Shown piece after piece: positions 36,748-47,187 of a stretch of DNA of 64,000 bases. Source of the stretch: Silvimonas iriomotensis. GTDB taxonomy: Bacteria; Pseudomonadota; Gammaproteobacteria; Burkholderiales; Chitinibacteraceae. The stretch spans positions 248,001 to 312,000 of the forward strand of contig NZ_BMLX01000002.1 in assembly GCF_014645535.1 (NCBI RefSeq). The letters run 5' to 3'. Within the stretch, counting starts at the first letter, position 1. The number at the start of each line of letters is the position of its first letter. Under the pieces are notes generated by a model. The model saw only the letters and a program-made list of their open reading frames with translations. It was not told the origin of the DNA and made no database searches. A program made the translations under genes and the position numbers.

Positions 36748-37187
36748 GCTTGAGGCCTTTTGCCAGCCAGAATCTGTGCCAGCTTTGAGGCAAATTGCGG
36801 TGGTGCCGGTGGTGCGGGCGCGTCAGCCGGCCGTGGCTGGGTGTGCAGCAGACTCACATTCTGCGGCGTCACGCCGACCACCAGCCAGGTGTCATCCAGT
36901 TCAACGATGACCACACGTTCTTTCGGGCCGACCATGGTGCCGGACACCACGCGCAGCCGGTTGCCGGCCGCCATGCCCGGCAGCAAAGAGAACCGGCGCA
37001 TCAACATGGCAGACACGAAGATCAGGCCAAGCACGAACACCAGCGCAACGACCACTTGCGCCAGTTGCGCAAAAGAGCCCGCTGAGGTGGCAGCAGGCAC
37101 AACGGCCTGCGGTGACGAGGCAGCAGCCATCACCGGCGCGACCGCGCCCGGCAAAAAGGCGCCGACGGCAATGCATCTGGACCACAT
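36744..37187 (-). CDS. fliO: flagellar protein FliO
   Basis: About 147 residues: an N-terminal signal-like segment, one helix [29 protein letters not shown] and a cytoplasmic domain [39 protein letters not shown], which is the FliO/FliZ signature. It aids FliP assembly. The start is uncertain: ATGs at 37187 and 37235 are in frame, neither with a good ribosome site; the shorter was chosen because its signal segment is cleaner. Overlaps fliP. Confidence 0.88.
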   Translation of the reverse strand: MWSRCIAVGAFLPGAVAPVMAAASSPQAVVPAATSAGSFAQLAQVVVALVFVLGLIFVSAMLMRRFSLLPGMAAGNRLRVVSGTMVGPKERVVIVELDDTWLVVGVTPQNVSLLHTQPRPADAPAPPAPPQFASKLAQILAGKRPQA

Positions 37188-37305
37188 GGAAGAAATACAC
37201 CCGGGCACGGCTGCCCCATCCGGACTGGTTAACATGTTTGAAGGGCGCGGCGCAGACGGGGTAAACCCGGCGCCGGCCAGGACTGGCGCGATCTTGTAAC
37301 CGCGC

Positions 37306-37734
37306 TTATTTGTGCAACCGGCGAATCCGCTCGGCAGGGGTAATGATGTCGGTCAGGCGGATACCGAACTTGTCGTTCACCACCACGACTTCACCCTGGG
37401 CGATCAGGCAGCCGTTGACCAGCACATCCATCGGCTCGCCCGCCAGGCCATCCAGTTCCACCACGGAGCCTTGTGCCAGTTGCAGCAAACTGCGAATGGC
37501 AATCTTGGTCCGACCCAGCTCCACGGTCAAGGCAACCGGGATATCCAGGATCATGTCGATATTGTTGGGGGCACCGGGCGGTACGGTCTGCGGCGCATCA
37601 AAGCGCTCGAACATGTCGGCCGCGCTTTTGACATCGGCCTGCGATTCAGCCGCTTTGCTGTCGGCCTCGGCCTGTTCGGCCATGGCGGCCGCCCAGTCGT
37701 CCAGCGCTTCTTCCGGGGCGCTATCCTCAGCCAT
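37306..37734 (-). CDS. fliN: flagellar motor switch protein FliN
   Basis: 142 residues: a variable acidic/Ala N-terminus (AAMAEQAEADSKAAESQADV) and a C-terminal SpoA domain NIDMILDIPVALTVELGRTKIAIRSLLQLAQGSVVELDGLAGEPMDVLVNG. Builds the C-ring with FliM. Overlaps the fliM end by 8 bp, with GGGAG before its ATG. Confidence 0.96.
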   Translation of the reverse strand: MAEDSAPEEALDDWAAAMAEQAEADSKAAESQADVKSAADMFERFDAPQTVPPGAPNNIDMILDIPVALTVELGRTKIAIRSLLQLAQGSVVELDGLAGEPMDVLVNGCLIAQGEVVVVNDKFGIRLTDIITPAERIRRLHK

Positions 37735-38743
37735 TGGTTTCTCCCTGGTCTAGCTCGCTGCCGCCTTTGAGCGCGTCAGCGTTACTGAGTATTTTGTTGA
37801 CTTTGAGTGCGTACTGGCCGTTGAGAATACCATAGTTGCATTCCAGCAACGGCACCCCGTCCACGTCCGCCACAATCGCCTGCGGGATCTCCAGCGAGAT
37901 CACATCGCCTGACTTGAGGTTCAGAATGTCACCCAGCGTGACCTGGGTATTGCCCAGCGTGGCCACAAGATCCACCTCCGCGTTTTGCACCTGTTTTTGC
38001 AACAGTTTCAACCAGCGATTGTCCGCCTCGATCCGGTCTGCCTGCATGGAGCTATAAAGCAGATCGCGAATGGGCTCGATCATGGAATACGGCAGGCAAA
38101 CGTGGAAATCACCGCCGCCCGCACCCAGTTCGATCTTGAATGTATACGCCACCACCACTTCGGTCGGCGTGGCGATGTTGGCAAACTGCGTGTTCATTTC
38201 AGAGCGCACGTAACCGAACTCGCACTCGAACACGGGTTTCCAGGCCTTCTGGTATTCCTCGAACACCACTTCCAGCAGGCGCTGGATGATGCGTTGTTCG
38301 GTCGGCGTGAAATCACGCCCTTCCACGCGCACGTGGTAACGGCCATCTGAACCGAACAGGTTATCGACCACCAGGAACACGAAATCCGGATCAAAAATGA
38401 ACAGGCCCGTGCCACGCAGGGGCTTCATCTGGATCAGGTTCAGGTTGGTCGGCACCACCAGGTTGCGGATGAACTCGCTGTATTTTTGCACCCGCACCGG
38501 GCCTACGCTGATTTCTGCGTTGCGGCGCATGAAATTGAACAGCGCAATGCGCAGGTTACGGGCAAAACGCTCGTTGATGATTTCCAGCGTGGGCATGCGC
38601 CCGCGCACAATGCGTTCCTGACGACCGATATCGTAGGCGCGCACCGATCCCGCGTCGGGGCCCTCCTCTTCGGAGTCCTCCTCGCCGGTCACACCGCGCA
38701 GTAGCGCGTCGACCTCTTCCTGGGAAAGGATATCGTCTGCCAT
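37727..38743 (-). CDS. fliM: flagellar motor switch protein FliM
   Basis: 338 residues. The N-terminal peptide DDILSQEEVDALLRGVTGE is the CheY-P binding motif; the middle domain (about 45-230) and C-terminal SpoA domain (about 250-330) follow. Standard length. Couples chemotaxis signalling to rotor direction. 65 bp after fliL's stop. Confidence 0.97.
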   Translation of the reverse strand: MADDILSQEEVDALLRGVTGEEDSEEEGPDAGSVRAYDIGRQERIVRGRMPTLEIINERFARNLRIALFNFMRRNAEISVGPVRVQKYSEFIRNLVVPTNLNLIQMKPLRGTGLFIFDPDFVFLVVDNLFGSDGRYHVRVEGRDFTPTEQRIIQRLLEVVFEEYQKAWKPVFECEFGYVRSEMNTQFANIATPTEVVVAYTFKIELGAGGGDFHVCLPYSMIEPIRDLLYSSMQADRIEADNRWLKLLQKQVQNAEVDLVATLGNTQVTLGDILNLKSGDVISLEIPQAIVADVDGVPLLECNYGILNGQYALKVNKILSNADALKGGSELDQGETNG

Positions 38744-38808
38744 TGATTCTTTCGTCTACCCGTGGCGGCACTGGGCACGCCGGTACTGCCTCTGGTTAAG
38801 TCTGCGGT

Positions 38809-39318
38809 TTACTGCACGATGAAGGTCGTGAAATTCACCGACAACACACCCTCGTCATCGGACGTTACGCCAAGAACTTTATTGATGGCGGCACGAATCT
38901 CGCTGCCCAGCTTGTCCGTGCTGTTGGCGGCGCGCATGTAATCCGGTGTTTTGCTGCGCAGAAGCTTGTTCACTTCGTTCTGCACCTTGGGCAGCATGTT
39001 CTTGAGGGTTTCTTCGGTTTCGGCGTCGGCCACTTCAACCGTGATATCCGTTTGCAGCATGGTCTCCTGATCCGGCGAATTCAGATTCACCGTGAACTGG
39101 GACAGCTTTTCAAAGATCGGCGGATGATCTTCTTTCTTTTTCTTCTTTTTGGCCTGATGCGCCGGCGCTTCCTGCGCATCACCGCCGTCATCGCTGCTGC
39201 TGTTGTGCAGCAGCAAGAAGCCCACCGCACCACCGGCAATGATCAGGACCAGTACCACGCCCAGAATAATGAACAACAACAACTTGGATTTCTTTTTGGG
39301 CGCAGCTTCTTCAGCCAT
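38809..39318 (-). CDS. fliL: flagellar basal-body protein FliL
   Basis: 169 residues: cytoplasmic Lys-rich start (EEAAPKKKSK), one helix LLLFIILGVVLVLIIAGGAVGFLLL, a Lys-rich linker, and a periplasmic FliL domain ending VLSVNFTTFIVQ. It supports stator function. GAGGAAGACC precedes the ATG. First gene of the fliLMNOP run; no sigma-54 -24/-12 element could be seen within 150 bp upstream. Confidence 0.95.
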   Translation of the reverse strand: MAEEAAPKKKSKLLLFIILGVVLVLIIAGGAVGFLLLHNSSSDDGGDAQEAPAHQAKKKKKKEDHPPIFEKLSQFTVNLNSPDQETMLQTDITVEVADAETEETLKNMLPKVQNEVNKLLRSKTPDYMRAANSTDKLGSEIRAAINKVLGVTSDDEGVLSVNFTTFIVQ

Positions 39319-39842
39319 GGTCTTCCTCAGTGTCTGATGCAGGTTACAGCGGGCCGGTCAGGCCGGAACGATCCCGCGCGGTACGGCAATCCAGTGTGCA
39401 CAGGCGTTTTGCAACGTCTGCGTCATGTCTCATTTATGCATTATTACGTGGGATTCTTACAGAATCCAGGGGTAATCCATGCAATTGACATCCGCAGCCG
39501 GGCTTTTGATCCGCCGCCAGATGCCGCCGGTGATGTACGCGCATGCCTTGGTTTTCAAGCAAACAGCGACATTGACCCAGCCTGCGCGGGTTATACCCAT
39601 TATCCTGGCAGAAAACAAGCCTAAGCTTACGCGATTGCGGCGCGGTCATGGCAAACGCGTTGATGCGTGTTGCATTCAGCATGATGGCTGGCCAGCGCCC
39701 CCGCTCCTGCCATTCATGACAAGCCGTGCACCGGATACAACAAAGCCACCGGCTTGGCCCGCCCTTCACATAACAAGGCAAGCACCGATGGCAATGTCTG
39801 CAGTGACTGCGTCGTCACCGCGGTGACGACAAGATCACGCGA
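39319..39842. other. 524-bp gap between fliL and fliK; no supported gene
   Basis: Two open frames (39,434-39,781 minus, 39,479-39,826 plus) overlap each other. The plus one has AGGGG before its ATG but weak codon bias and no recognisable domain. The gap follows the fliK stop and precedes fliL, so it likely holds the fliL promoter and little else. Confidence 0.45.
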
Positions 39843-41033
39843 TCAGGCCCAGAGATTCAGCCCGGAGCGCGCAACCGGAATACGCAGGGTGGTCGAGACC
39901 TGAGCCACGCTGGCCGTGCTGTTATCTGCATCGCCCGACCAGTTCGTGTTACGGCCCTGGTTACCATCAAACTGGCGCTGGGCCTGTTGCTGTTGCTGGG
40001 CTTGCTGGTTCAGTGAGTCCGATGCGACCTGAACATTGGAGAGCGTAATGCCCTGATCGGCCAGCAGTGCGGACAGGCGCGGCGTGGCAGCAGCCAGCGC
40101 TTCACGCACGTTGGCGTGTTGCGAGGTGAAAATGACGCTGGCCTGATCCTGCGACATCGACAAGCGCACTTCCATCGGGCCCAGATGCGGCGGGTTCAGT
40201 TGCATGTCCAGTTGCTGTTCTTGCTTGCCAACCATCATCGACACCCGCTGCGCCACCGCTTCGCTCCACTTGTTGTCCGTCACCGGAATATCAATCTGGT
40301 GGCTGGGGACGGTCTGCTTGCTGGCATCGGTCTGGCTGGTGCTTTGTGTGGTGTGTTGCTGCGTGCTGGCCAGTTGGGCAAGCGCAGCGGTGTCTGTGTG
40401 CTTGTCGTCATCGCTGTTGTTATCTGCGATGGCGTTTTGCAAAAGCGGCAAGAAATTGCCGTCGTCAGCGGCAATATCCGCCGTGTCCTTGCCGTTCTTG
40501 CCCGTGCTGGCTTGCAGCCCTTGCAGGATGGATTGCGTATCGGCCGTGCTCTGGGTGGCATCTGCCGTATCGCCCTGGTGGGCGGCCAGCCAGTCATTGA
40601 GCGACGACAGCGCCGAAGCGGCATTCTGGTCGCCCTTGCTGCTGGTATCGGTCGGCAAAGTCTGAACCTGCGCTTGCTGGCCCAGCATCCCTTGCAGCAT
40701 GGCCAGCCAGGCCGTGGTGTTGCTGTCGGGCTGTGCGTCTTGCTTGTCTTGTGCTGCAGCGACGCGGGCCGCAGCCTTGCTGGCGGCAGTGGCGCTGTCG
40801 GTGCTGTTGTCGCTATCCTGGTTGCTGCTTTGCTGGGCCTGGTTTTGCGCCTGCTGATTCTGATCCTGATTGCTCTTTTGCGCCGACTGGCTGTTGCTGG
40901 AACTGCCGGCAGACTGTCGTGCGTCGGCCAGGGTCGCGCCAAAGTCGACACCGCTGCCATTATTGGCTTGCTGCGATGTGCCGGACTTGCTGTTGGCAGA
41001 CATCTGGAACGGATTAATGGCGCTGGCGGGCAT
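39843..41033 (-). CDS. fliK: flagellar hook-length control protein FliK
   Basis: 396 residues. A long low-complexity Gln/Asn/Ser/Asp/Ala-rich N-terminal region (up to about 250) is typical of the FliK ruler; the C-terminal Flg_hook domain is seen in QLDMQLNPPHLGPMEVRLSMSQDQASVIFTSQHANVREALAAATPRLSALLADQG. Controls hook length and export specificity together with FlhB. A -24/-12 promoter lies 50 bp upstream. Confidence 0.9.
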   Translation of the reverse strand: MPASAINPFQMSANSKSGTSQQANNGSGVDFGATLADARQSAGSSSNSQSAQKSNQDQNQQAQNQAQQSSNQDSDNSTDSATAASKAAARVAAAQDKQDAQPDSNTTAWLAMLQGMLGQQAQVQTLPTDTSSKGDQNAASALSSLNDWLAAHQGDTADATQSTADTQSILQGLQASTGKNGKDTADIAADDGNFLPLLQNAIADNNSDDDKHTDTAALAQLASTQQHTTQSTSQTDASKQTVPSHQIDIPVTDNKWSEAVAQRVSMMVGKQEQQLDMQLNPPHLGPMEVRLSMSQDQASVIFTSQHANVREALAAATPRLSALLADQGITLSNVQVASDSLNQQAQQQQQAQRQFDGNQGRNTNWSGDADNSTASVAQVSTTLRIPVARSGLNLWA

Positions 41034-41083
41034 GATGCAGTCTCTGGTTCTGAAGCAATTGAAATACAGTCTGAGACCATAAA

Positions 41084-41099
41084 AGCAAAAGCAGTGCCA
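41084..41099 (-). promoter_or_regulatory. sigma-54 promoter of fliK
   Basis: The minus strand reads TGGCACtgcttTTGCT, with the invariant GG and GC separated by exactly 10 bases, ending 50 bp before the fliK start. This matches the RpoN consensus (TGGCAC-N5-TTGC) closely. Confidence 0.75.
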
Positions 41100-41167
41100 G
41101 CTTGCCTGGCTGCACTGTTAAACTCTGCAGCCGGAGCACCTCATCACGCAGTACAACGCAGATCGCC

Positions 41168-42331
41168 ATGGCAGAAGATTCAGATCTCGAAAAAACAGAA
41201 CCAGCCACGTCAAAACGACTGGAAGAAGCCCGCCAGCGCGGCCAGGTGCCGCGCTCGCAGGAGCTGGGCTCGTTTGCCATCATGATGACCGGCCTGTTGT
41301 CGATGGTGTCGCTGGGCCCGGCGCTGGCGCAGACGCTGGAAGTGATCTTCAGAAACGCCCTCACCTTTGATCACGCCACGGTCCAGGACTCATCCAGACT
41401 CTTTCTGATGCTGATGGATGACATCCACAGCGCCCTGTTTGCCGCCTTGCCTATTGCCGCCGCCTGCGCCGTGGCCGGTTTGCTCAGCCCCATGGTGCTG
41501 GGCGGCTGGCTGTTCACCACAGAAACCCTGGCCCCCAATTTCGGGCGGATGAACCCGGCCTCGGGGCTGGGCCGGCTGTTCTCGGTCCGCGCGCTGGTCG
41601 ATATGACCAAGGCCATTCTCAAATCCGGCCTGATTGGCGGTGTGGCCTGCGTTGTGCTGTGGCGCGAACGCGGCGAGATGGTCCAGCTGGCCATCATGCC
41701 CGAGCGCGTCAGCTACGTTTATCTGTGGGAAATGATCCGCTACACCTTGTTGCTGGTGATCGGCGGCATGGGTTTCATTGCCGCCATTGATGTGCCCTAC
41801 CAGCTGTGGGACTTCTACCGCAACCTGCGCATGACCAAAGAAGAGGTCAAGCAGGAGATGAAAGAGTCTGAAGGCGATCCGCACGTGAAGGGCCGCATCC
41901 GCCAGCTGCAGCGCGAGGCCGCCCGCCGCCGCATGATGTCGCGCATTCCCAAGGCCGACGTGGTGGTGACCAACCCGACCCATTATGCCGTTGCCCTGCA
42001 GTACAACGAACGCATGCGGGCGCCGCAGGTCGTCGCCAAGGGCGCATACCTGCTGGCCGAGCGCATTATTGATATCGCCAAAGAGAACAAGGTGACTGTG
42101 GTACGCACGCCACCTTTTGCCCGTGCGCTCTACCACCACACGGAATTGGATCAGGAGATCCCGGCCGCGCTGTATACTGCGGCTGCCGAGGTGCTGGCTT
42201 ATATCTACCAGTTGAAAAACTGGCAAAGCCACGGTGGCAACCGGCCCACGCTGAACGACAAGCTGCCGGTGCCCACCGAGCTGGACCCCGAACACAACGC
42301 AAGTCCGAACGAAGACGGAAACCGCCCCTGA
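41168..42331 (+). CDS. flhB: flagellar export switch protein FlhB
   Basis: 387 residues: four helices in the N-terminal membrane domain and a cytoplasmic domain carrying the autocleavage motif N269-P-T-H, within VVVTNPTHYAVALQYNE. This site switches export from hook to filament substrates. ATG at 41168 starts MAEDSDLEKTEPATSKRL, the family N-terminus; an upstream ATG at 41102 is not used. Divergent from fliK. Confidence 0.96.
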   Translation: MAEDSDLEKTEPATSKRLEEARQRGQVPRSQELGSFAIMMTGLLSMVSLGPALAQTLEVIFRNALTFDHATVQDSSRLFLMLMDDIHSALFAALPIAAACAVAGLLSPMVLGGWLFTTETLAPNFGRMNPASGLGRLFSVRALVDMTKAILKSGLIGGVACVVLWRERGEMVQLAIMPERVSYVYLWEMIRYTLLLVIGGMGFIAAIDVPYQLWDFYRNLRMTKEEVKQEMKESEGDPHVKGRIRQLQREAARRRMMSRIPKADVVVTNPTHYAVALQYNERMRAPQVVAKGAYLLAERIIDIAKENKVTVVRTPPFARALYHHTELDQEIPAALYTAAAEVLAYIYQLKNWQSHGGNRPTLNDKLPVPTELDPEHNASPNEDGNRP

Positions 42332-42363
42332 AATGAAATACCTGGTTAAAGCCACCCGTTACC

Positions 42364-44448
42364 ATGTGGCGTAAATTCAATCTGAACCTGCTGGCGGTGC
42401 CGGTCCTTGTCCTGATGATTCTGGGCATGATGATCCTGCCCCTGCCGCCGCTGGTGCTGGACTTCTTCTTCACCTTCAATATCGCCATGTCCATCGTTGT
42501 GCTGATGGTGGGCTTGTATACGCGCGAACCGCTGGAATTCTCCGCATTCCCGACCGTGCTGCTGTTCACCACGCTCTTGCGCCTGGCGCTGAACGTGGCC
42601 TCGACCAAGCTGGTCCTCACGCAGGGCCATACCGGCGCCGATGCGGCCGGTAAGGTGATTGAAGCGTTCGGTCACGTGCTGATCGGTGACAACCTCACCG
42701 TCGGTATCGTTGCCTTCGTGATCCTGACCATCATTAACTTTGTGGTGATTACCAAAGGTGCCGGCCGGATTGCTGAAGTGAGCGCCCGCTTCACCCTGGA
42801 TGCCATGCCCGGCAAACAGATGGCCATTGATGCCGACTTGAACGCCGGCCTGATCGGCGAAGACGAAGCACGCCGCCGCCGCCGCAACATTGCTGATGAA
42901 GCCGACTTCTTCGGCTCCATGGACGGTGCGTCCAAGTTCGTTCGTGGCGATGCCGTGGCCGGTATCCTGATCATGGTCATCAACATTGTCGGCGGCCTGA
43001 TTGTGGGCATGGTCCAGCACGACATGGCATTTGCCGACGCCGGCCGCACCTACACGCTGCTGACCGTCGGTGACGGCCTGGTGGCGCAGATTCCGTCGCT
43101 GATCATCTCGATGGCGGCCGGTATCGTGGTGTCGCGCGTCGGTACTGACTCTGACCTCTCCCAGCAGTTGCTGGGTCAGTTGTTTTCGCGCCCGCAGGTG
43201 CTGTACATCACCGCCGGCGTTCTCGGCCTGATGGGCATTGTGCCTGGCATGCCGCACGTTGCTTTCCTTACGCTGGCCGCCTTGCTGGCCGGGATTGCGT
43301 ACTCGCTGGAAAACCGTACCAAAAAGACCGCCCAGGCGGAAAAAGCTGCCGAGATCGCCCGTGCCAACGCCCAGGCTGCGCCGGCCGGCCCGGCGGCAGA
43401 ACAGCCGCTGCAGGAAGTCAGCTGGGCCGATGTGCAACCGGTGGACCCGATCGGGCTGGAAGTGGGTTACCGCTTGATCCCGCTGGTCGACCGCAATCAG
43501 GATGGCGAGTTGCTGCGGCGGATTCGCGGCATCCGCAAAAAGATTGCGCAGGACCTGGGTTTTCTGGTGCCGGCTGTGCATATCCGCGATAACCTGGAAC
43601 TCAAACCCAACCAGTACCGCATTCAGCTCAAGGGCGTGGATGTCGGCGCGGGCGAGGCGTTTGTGGGCCAGTGGCTGGCCATCAACCCCGGCAGCGCCAG
43701 CGGCCAGCTGGCCGGCACGCCAACCAAAGACCCGACCTTCGGCCTGCCGGCGGTATGGATTGAATCCACCCTGCGTGACCCCGCCCAGGCCATGGGTTAC
43801 ACGGTGGTCGATGCCTCAACCGTGGTCGGCACGCATATCTCCAACGTGTTGCAAAGCCACGCCGCAGAACTGCTGGGCCGCGAAGAAGTGCAGCAACTGG
43901 TTGACCATTTCGCCAAAGAAGCGCCCAAGCTGGTTGAAGATCTGGTGCCCAAGCTGGTGCCAGTTGGCACCGTCCAGAAGGTGCTGCAGAACCTGCTGGA
44001 TGAAGGCATGCATATCCGCGATCTGCGCACGATTCTGGAAACGCTGGGCGAGCACATCAACCGCACCCAGGATATCGACGATCTGACCGCGGCGGTGCGC
44101 GTGGCACTGGGCCGCGCCATCATCCACCAGTTGTTCCCGGGCGAGAACGAGTTGCCGGTGATTACGCTGGAACCGCATCTGGAGAACATCCTCGTCAACG
44201 CGGCCACCGGCAAATCGCAAGGGGGTCTGGAACCGGGCCTGGCCGAGCGTTTGCTTAAACAGGCGTCCAATGTGACGGAAGAACTGGAAGCGCAGGGTTT
44301 CAATCCGGTGCTGATCACCCCGGGCAATCTGCGCCCGATGCTGAGCCGTTTCCTGCGTCGCTCCATCCCCAATTTGCGGGTGATTGCGCACAACGAAATC
44401 CCCGACACCAAGTCGATCCGCATTGTGGGTGTGCTGGGCGGCGCCTGA
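42364..44448 (+). CDS. flhA: flagellar export protein FlhA
   Basis: 694 residues: eight helices in the first half with the highly conserved FHIPEP cytoplasmic loop (TKGAGRIAEVSARFTLDAMPGKQMAIDADLNAG), and a large cytoplasmic domain from about 330 that docks chaperones. 32 bp after flhB, so co-transcribed. flhF, usually next, is absent: a bidirectional terminator and an opposite-strand phosphatase follow. Confidence 0.97.
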   Translation: MWRKFNLNLLAVPVLVLMILGMMILPLPPLVLDFFFTFNIAMSIVVLMVGLYTREPLEFSAFPTVLLFTTLLRLALNVASTKLVLTQGHTGADAAGKVIEAFGHVLIGDNLTVGIVAFVILTIINFVVITKGAGRIAEVSARFTLDAMPGKQMAIDADLNAGLIGEDEARRRRRNIADEADFFGSMDGASKFVRGDAVAGILIMVINIVGGLIVGMVQHDMAFADAGRTYTLLTVGDGLVAQIPSLIISMAAGIVVSRVGTDSDLSQQLLGQLFSRPQVLYITAGVLGLMGIVPGMPHVAFLTLAALLAGIAYSLENRTKKTAQAEKAAEIARANAQAAPAGPAAEQPLQEVSWADVQPVDPIGLEVGYRLIPLVDRNQDGELLRRIRGIRKKIAQDLGFLVPAVHIRDNLELKPNQYRIQLKGVDVGAGEAFVGQWLAINPGSASGQLAGTPTKDPTFGLPAVWIESTLRDPAQAMGYTVVDASTVVGTHISNVLQSHAAELLGREEVQQLVDHFAKEAPKLVEDLVPKLVPVGTVQKVLQNLLDEGMHIRDLRTILETLGEHINRTQDIDDLTAAVRVALGRAIIHQLFPGENELPVITLEPHLENILVNAATGKSQGGLEPGLAERLLKQASNVTEELEAQGFNPVLITPGNLRPMLSRFLRRSIPNLRVIAHNEIPDTKSIRIVGVLGGA

Positions 44449-44477
44449 TCGGGCTGGTCCAATCATCCACAAAAACA

Positions 44478-44512
44478 AAAAAAGGCCGGCGTGCATTGCA
44501 CCCGGCCTTTTT
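44478..44512. terminator. bidirectional terminator after flhA
   Basis: AAAAAGGCCGG-cgtgcattgcac-CCGGCCTTTTT lies between the convergent flhA and phosphatase genes. Confidence 0.88.
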
Positions 44513-44530
44513 GTTGCCTGAAGCGCCCCG

Positions 44531-45184
44531 TCAAACCAGGGTTTCTGCCTCACGCACGGCGGCCAGCAGCTGTGCCGGCTGATCAAACAGATAACGCGGT
44601 TTCTGGGCGGCCAGTTCATCAAGCGAGCCATAACCCCACAACACCCCCGCCGCAGCCAGACCATTACGGTGAGCCGCGATCAGATCCACGCCGCGGTCGC
44701 CCACCATCAGCGTATTGGCCGGAATCTTGCCGGCCGCGCGCATGGCCTCAATCTGCTGCCATTTGTGAATGCCGATATCCCCGCCATCGACGAACCGGAA
44801 GTAATCAATCAGGCCAAAGTGCACCAGGATTTTCTCGGCAAAATCAGCCCGCTTGGAGGTGCACACCGCCATGGGAATCCCCGCCGCGGCAATACCATCG
44901 AGCATGCCCGGCACGCCGCCGTACAACTGGTTTTCCAGATGTCCGTAAATGGCATAACGTTCACGATAGCGCTCGATCAGCGCCGCAATGTGTGCATCAT
45001 CTTTGCTACCGGTTTCCTTGAAGAAGTTGCCGTCAATCGGCGGGCCGACGTAGCGCGACAATTCTGCCTGGCTGCGCGCGGGATAGCCGAAATGAACCAG
45101 GGCATGGTTCATGCAGTTGGCAATGCCTTCGAGGGGGTCACTCAGGGTGCCGTCGAGGTCAAACAGAATGAAATCGGGTCGCAT
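44531..45184 (-). CDS. HAD-family hydrolase (phosphoglycolate phosphatase-like)
   Basis: 217 residues. Motif I is FDLDGTLSD (catalytic D9 and D11), a helical cap follows (residues 15-85), motif II VCTSKR, and motif IV VGDRGVDLIAAHRNG. The gph/pgp-like cap (C1) suggests a small phosphorylated metabolite or 5'-nucleotide substrate; identity unknown. The opposite-strand sequence between it and htpG holds a terminator. Confidence 0.85.
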   Translation of the reverse strand: MRPDFILFDLDGTLSDPLEGIANCMNHALVHFGYPARSQAELSRYVGPPIDGNFFKETGSKDDAHIAALIERYRERYAIYGHLENQLYGGVPGMLDGIAAAGIPMAVCTSKRADFAEKILVHFGLIDYFRFVDGGDIGIHKWQQIEAMRAAGKIPANTLMVGDRGVDLIAAHRNGLAAAGVLWGYGSLDELAAQKPRYLFDQPAQLLAAVREAETLV

Positions 45185-45246
45185 GGCGGAGGCTCTTCAC
45201 GGTCAGGAACCGAAATTATCAGGAATTTCCGATTTCTTGCACCATG

Positions 45247-45276
45247 AAAAAAGGCACGTTGTAGCGTGCCTTTTTT
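45247..45276. terminator. terminator after htpG
   Basis: AAAAAAGGCACG-ttgtag-CGTGCCTTTTTT: a 12-bp A/T-flanked stem 22 bp after the htpG stop (minus strand). Confidence 0.88.
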
Positions 45277-45297
45277 ACCTACCAATATGACAACGGA

Positions 45298-47187
45298 TTA
45301 AAGCTCAGCCATCAACCCGTTCAGACGCTTCACAAATGCCGCCGGGTCTTCCAGTTGCGCGCCTTCGGCCAGCACGGCCTGGTCGTACAGCAAGTGGGTC
45401 CAGTCATCAAAGCGCGCGCCATCCAGTTGCGCCTTGAGCTTCTTGACCAGCACGTGCTCCGGGTTCACTTCCAGAATCGGTCGGGTGGCTTTGACATCCT
45501 GGCCGGCCGATTTCAACAGACGTTCCAGGTTGGCACTCATGTCCATGTTGTCCACCACCAGACACGCCGGGCTGTCCGTCAGGCGATGCGTCACGCGCAC
45601 GTCCTTGACCTTGTCACCCAGCGACGATTTCACCTTCTCGATCACGTCCTTGAATTCTTCGGCGGCGGCTTCTTGCTGCTGCTTTTCTGCTTCATCTTCA
45701 AACGCGGTCAGATCCAGTTCGCCCTTGGCCACGGATTGCAGTTGCTTGCCTTCAAACTCGGTCAGGCTGGAAACAAACCACTCGTCCACGCGATCGGACA
45801 GCAACAGGACCTCAATGCCCTTCTTGCGGAAGATTTCCAGATGCGGGCTATGCTGCGCGCCGGCAAAGGTATCGGCCGTGATGTAGAAAATCTTGTCCTG
45901 GCCTTCTTTCATGCGGCCCACGTAATCGGCCAGCGACACGCTTTGTTCCGGCGTATCGGCCAGGGTCGAGGCAAAGCGCAACAGCTTGGCAATGCGCTCT
46001 TTGTTGGCAAAGTCCTCGCCGGCGCCCTCTTTGAGCACCTTGCCGAACTCGGTCCAGAACGTCTTGTAGTCTTCCGGCTTGTTCTCGGCCAGATCTTCCA
46101 GCACGCCCAGCACCTTCTTCACGCAACCGGACTTGATGGTTTCCACCTCGCGGCTGGCCTGCAGGATTTCACGCGAGACATTCAGCGGCAGGTCAGACGA
46201 ATCAATCACCCCGCGCACAAAGCGCAGGTATTGCGGCATCAGTTTTTCGGCGTCTTCCATGATGAAGACGCGTTTGACGTACAGCTTCACGCCATGGCGG
46301 CGGTCGCGCTCGTACAGATCAAACGGGGCCCGCTTGGGGATGTACAAGAGTTCAGTGAACTCCTGGCGGCCTTCAATGCGCGCATGGCTCCAGGCCAGCG
46401 GCTCATCAAAATCATGCGAGACGTGCTTGTAGAACTCTTTGTACTGTTCTTCGGTGATGTCCGACTTGTTGCGCGTCCACAGCGCATTGGCCTGATTGAC
46501 CGCCTCTTCGCCTTCAGCCGGCACGATGTTGCCATCATTGTCATAGCCCGGCTGTTTAGCCATCAGGATCGGCAGGCTGATGTGGTCCGAGTATTTGCGG
46601 ATGATGCTGCGCAGGCGCCAGTCATCCAGAAACTCGTCTTCGCCTTCTTTCAGATGCAGCACGATCTCGGTACCGCGCCCGGTTTTGGTCACGTCTTCCA
46701 GCGTGAAATCGCCCTCACCGCCAGACTCCCAGCGCACAGCCTGATCTGCTGCCACGCCAGCACGGCGCGTCGTCAGCGTCACCTTGTCCGCCACAATGAA
46801 CGCCGAGTAAAAACCCACGCCAAACTGGCCGATCAGGTGGCTGTCCTTGGCGGCATCGCCCGACAGTTTGCTGAAGAACTCCCTGGTGCCCGAACGGGCA
46901 ATGGTACCGATATTGGCAATGACCTCATCGCGCGTCATGCCGATGCCGTTGTCCGAGATGGTGACGGTACGCGCGTCTTTGTCGAACGACAGATGAATAT
47001 TCAGGTCACCCTCGCCTTCATACAGATCGCCGTGATTGATGGCTTCAAAGCGCAGCTTGTCGCAAGCGTCGGAGGCATTGGAGATCAGCTCGCGCAGGAA
47101 AATCTCTTTGTTGGAGTACAGCGAGTGGATCATCAACTGCAAGAGTTGTTTGACTTCGGCCTGAAAGCCCAGCGTTTCTTTACTCAT
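45298..47187 (-). CDS. htpG: molecular chaperone HtpG (Hsp90)
   Basis: 629 residues. The ATPase domain is evident from [37 protein letters not shown] and [17 protein letters not shown]. The middle domain contains [19 protein letters not shown], and the C-terminal dimerisation domain ends [18 protein letters not shown]. Length is typical. GGAG precedes the ATG. No heat-shock promoter could be confidently seen. Confidence 0.97.
   Translation of the reverse strand: MSKETLGFQAEVKQLLQLMIHSLYSNKEIFLRELISNASDACDKLRFEAINHGDLYEGEGDLNIHLSFDKDARTVTISDNGIGMTRDEVIANIGTIARSGTREFFSKLSGDAAKDSHLIGQFGVGFYSAFIVADKVTLTTRRAGVAADQAVRWESGGEGDFTLEDVTKTGRGTEIVLHLKEGEDEFLDDWRLRSIIRKYSDHISLPILMAKQPGYDNDGNIVPAEGEEAVNQANALWTRNKSDITEEQYKEFYKHVSHDFDEPLAWSHARIEGRQEFTELLYIPKRAPFDLYERDRRHGVKLYVKRVFIMEDAEKLMPQYLRFVRGVIDSSDLPLNVSREILQASREVETIKSGCVKKVLGVLEDLAENKPEDYKTFWTEFGKVLKEGAGEDFANKERIAKLLRFASTLADTPEQSVSLADYVGRMKEGQDKIFYITADTFAGAQHSPHLEIFRKKGIEVLLLSDRVDEWFVSSLTEFEGKQLQSVAKGELDLTAFEDEAEKQQQEAAAEEFKDVIEKVKSSLGDKVKDVRVTHRLTDSPACLVVDNMDMSANLERLLKSAGQDVKATRPILEVNPEHVLVKKLKAQLDGARFDDWTHLLYDQAVLAEGAQLEDPAAFVKRLNGLMAEL

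Noticed and set aside
39434-39826. Overlapping 115-codon frames on both strands between fliL and fliK
   Set aside because: Neither shows a recognisable domain; one has a ribosome-like site but weak coding character.
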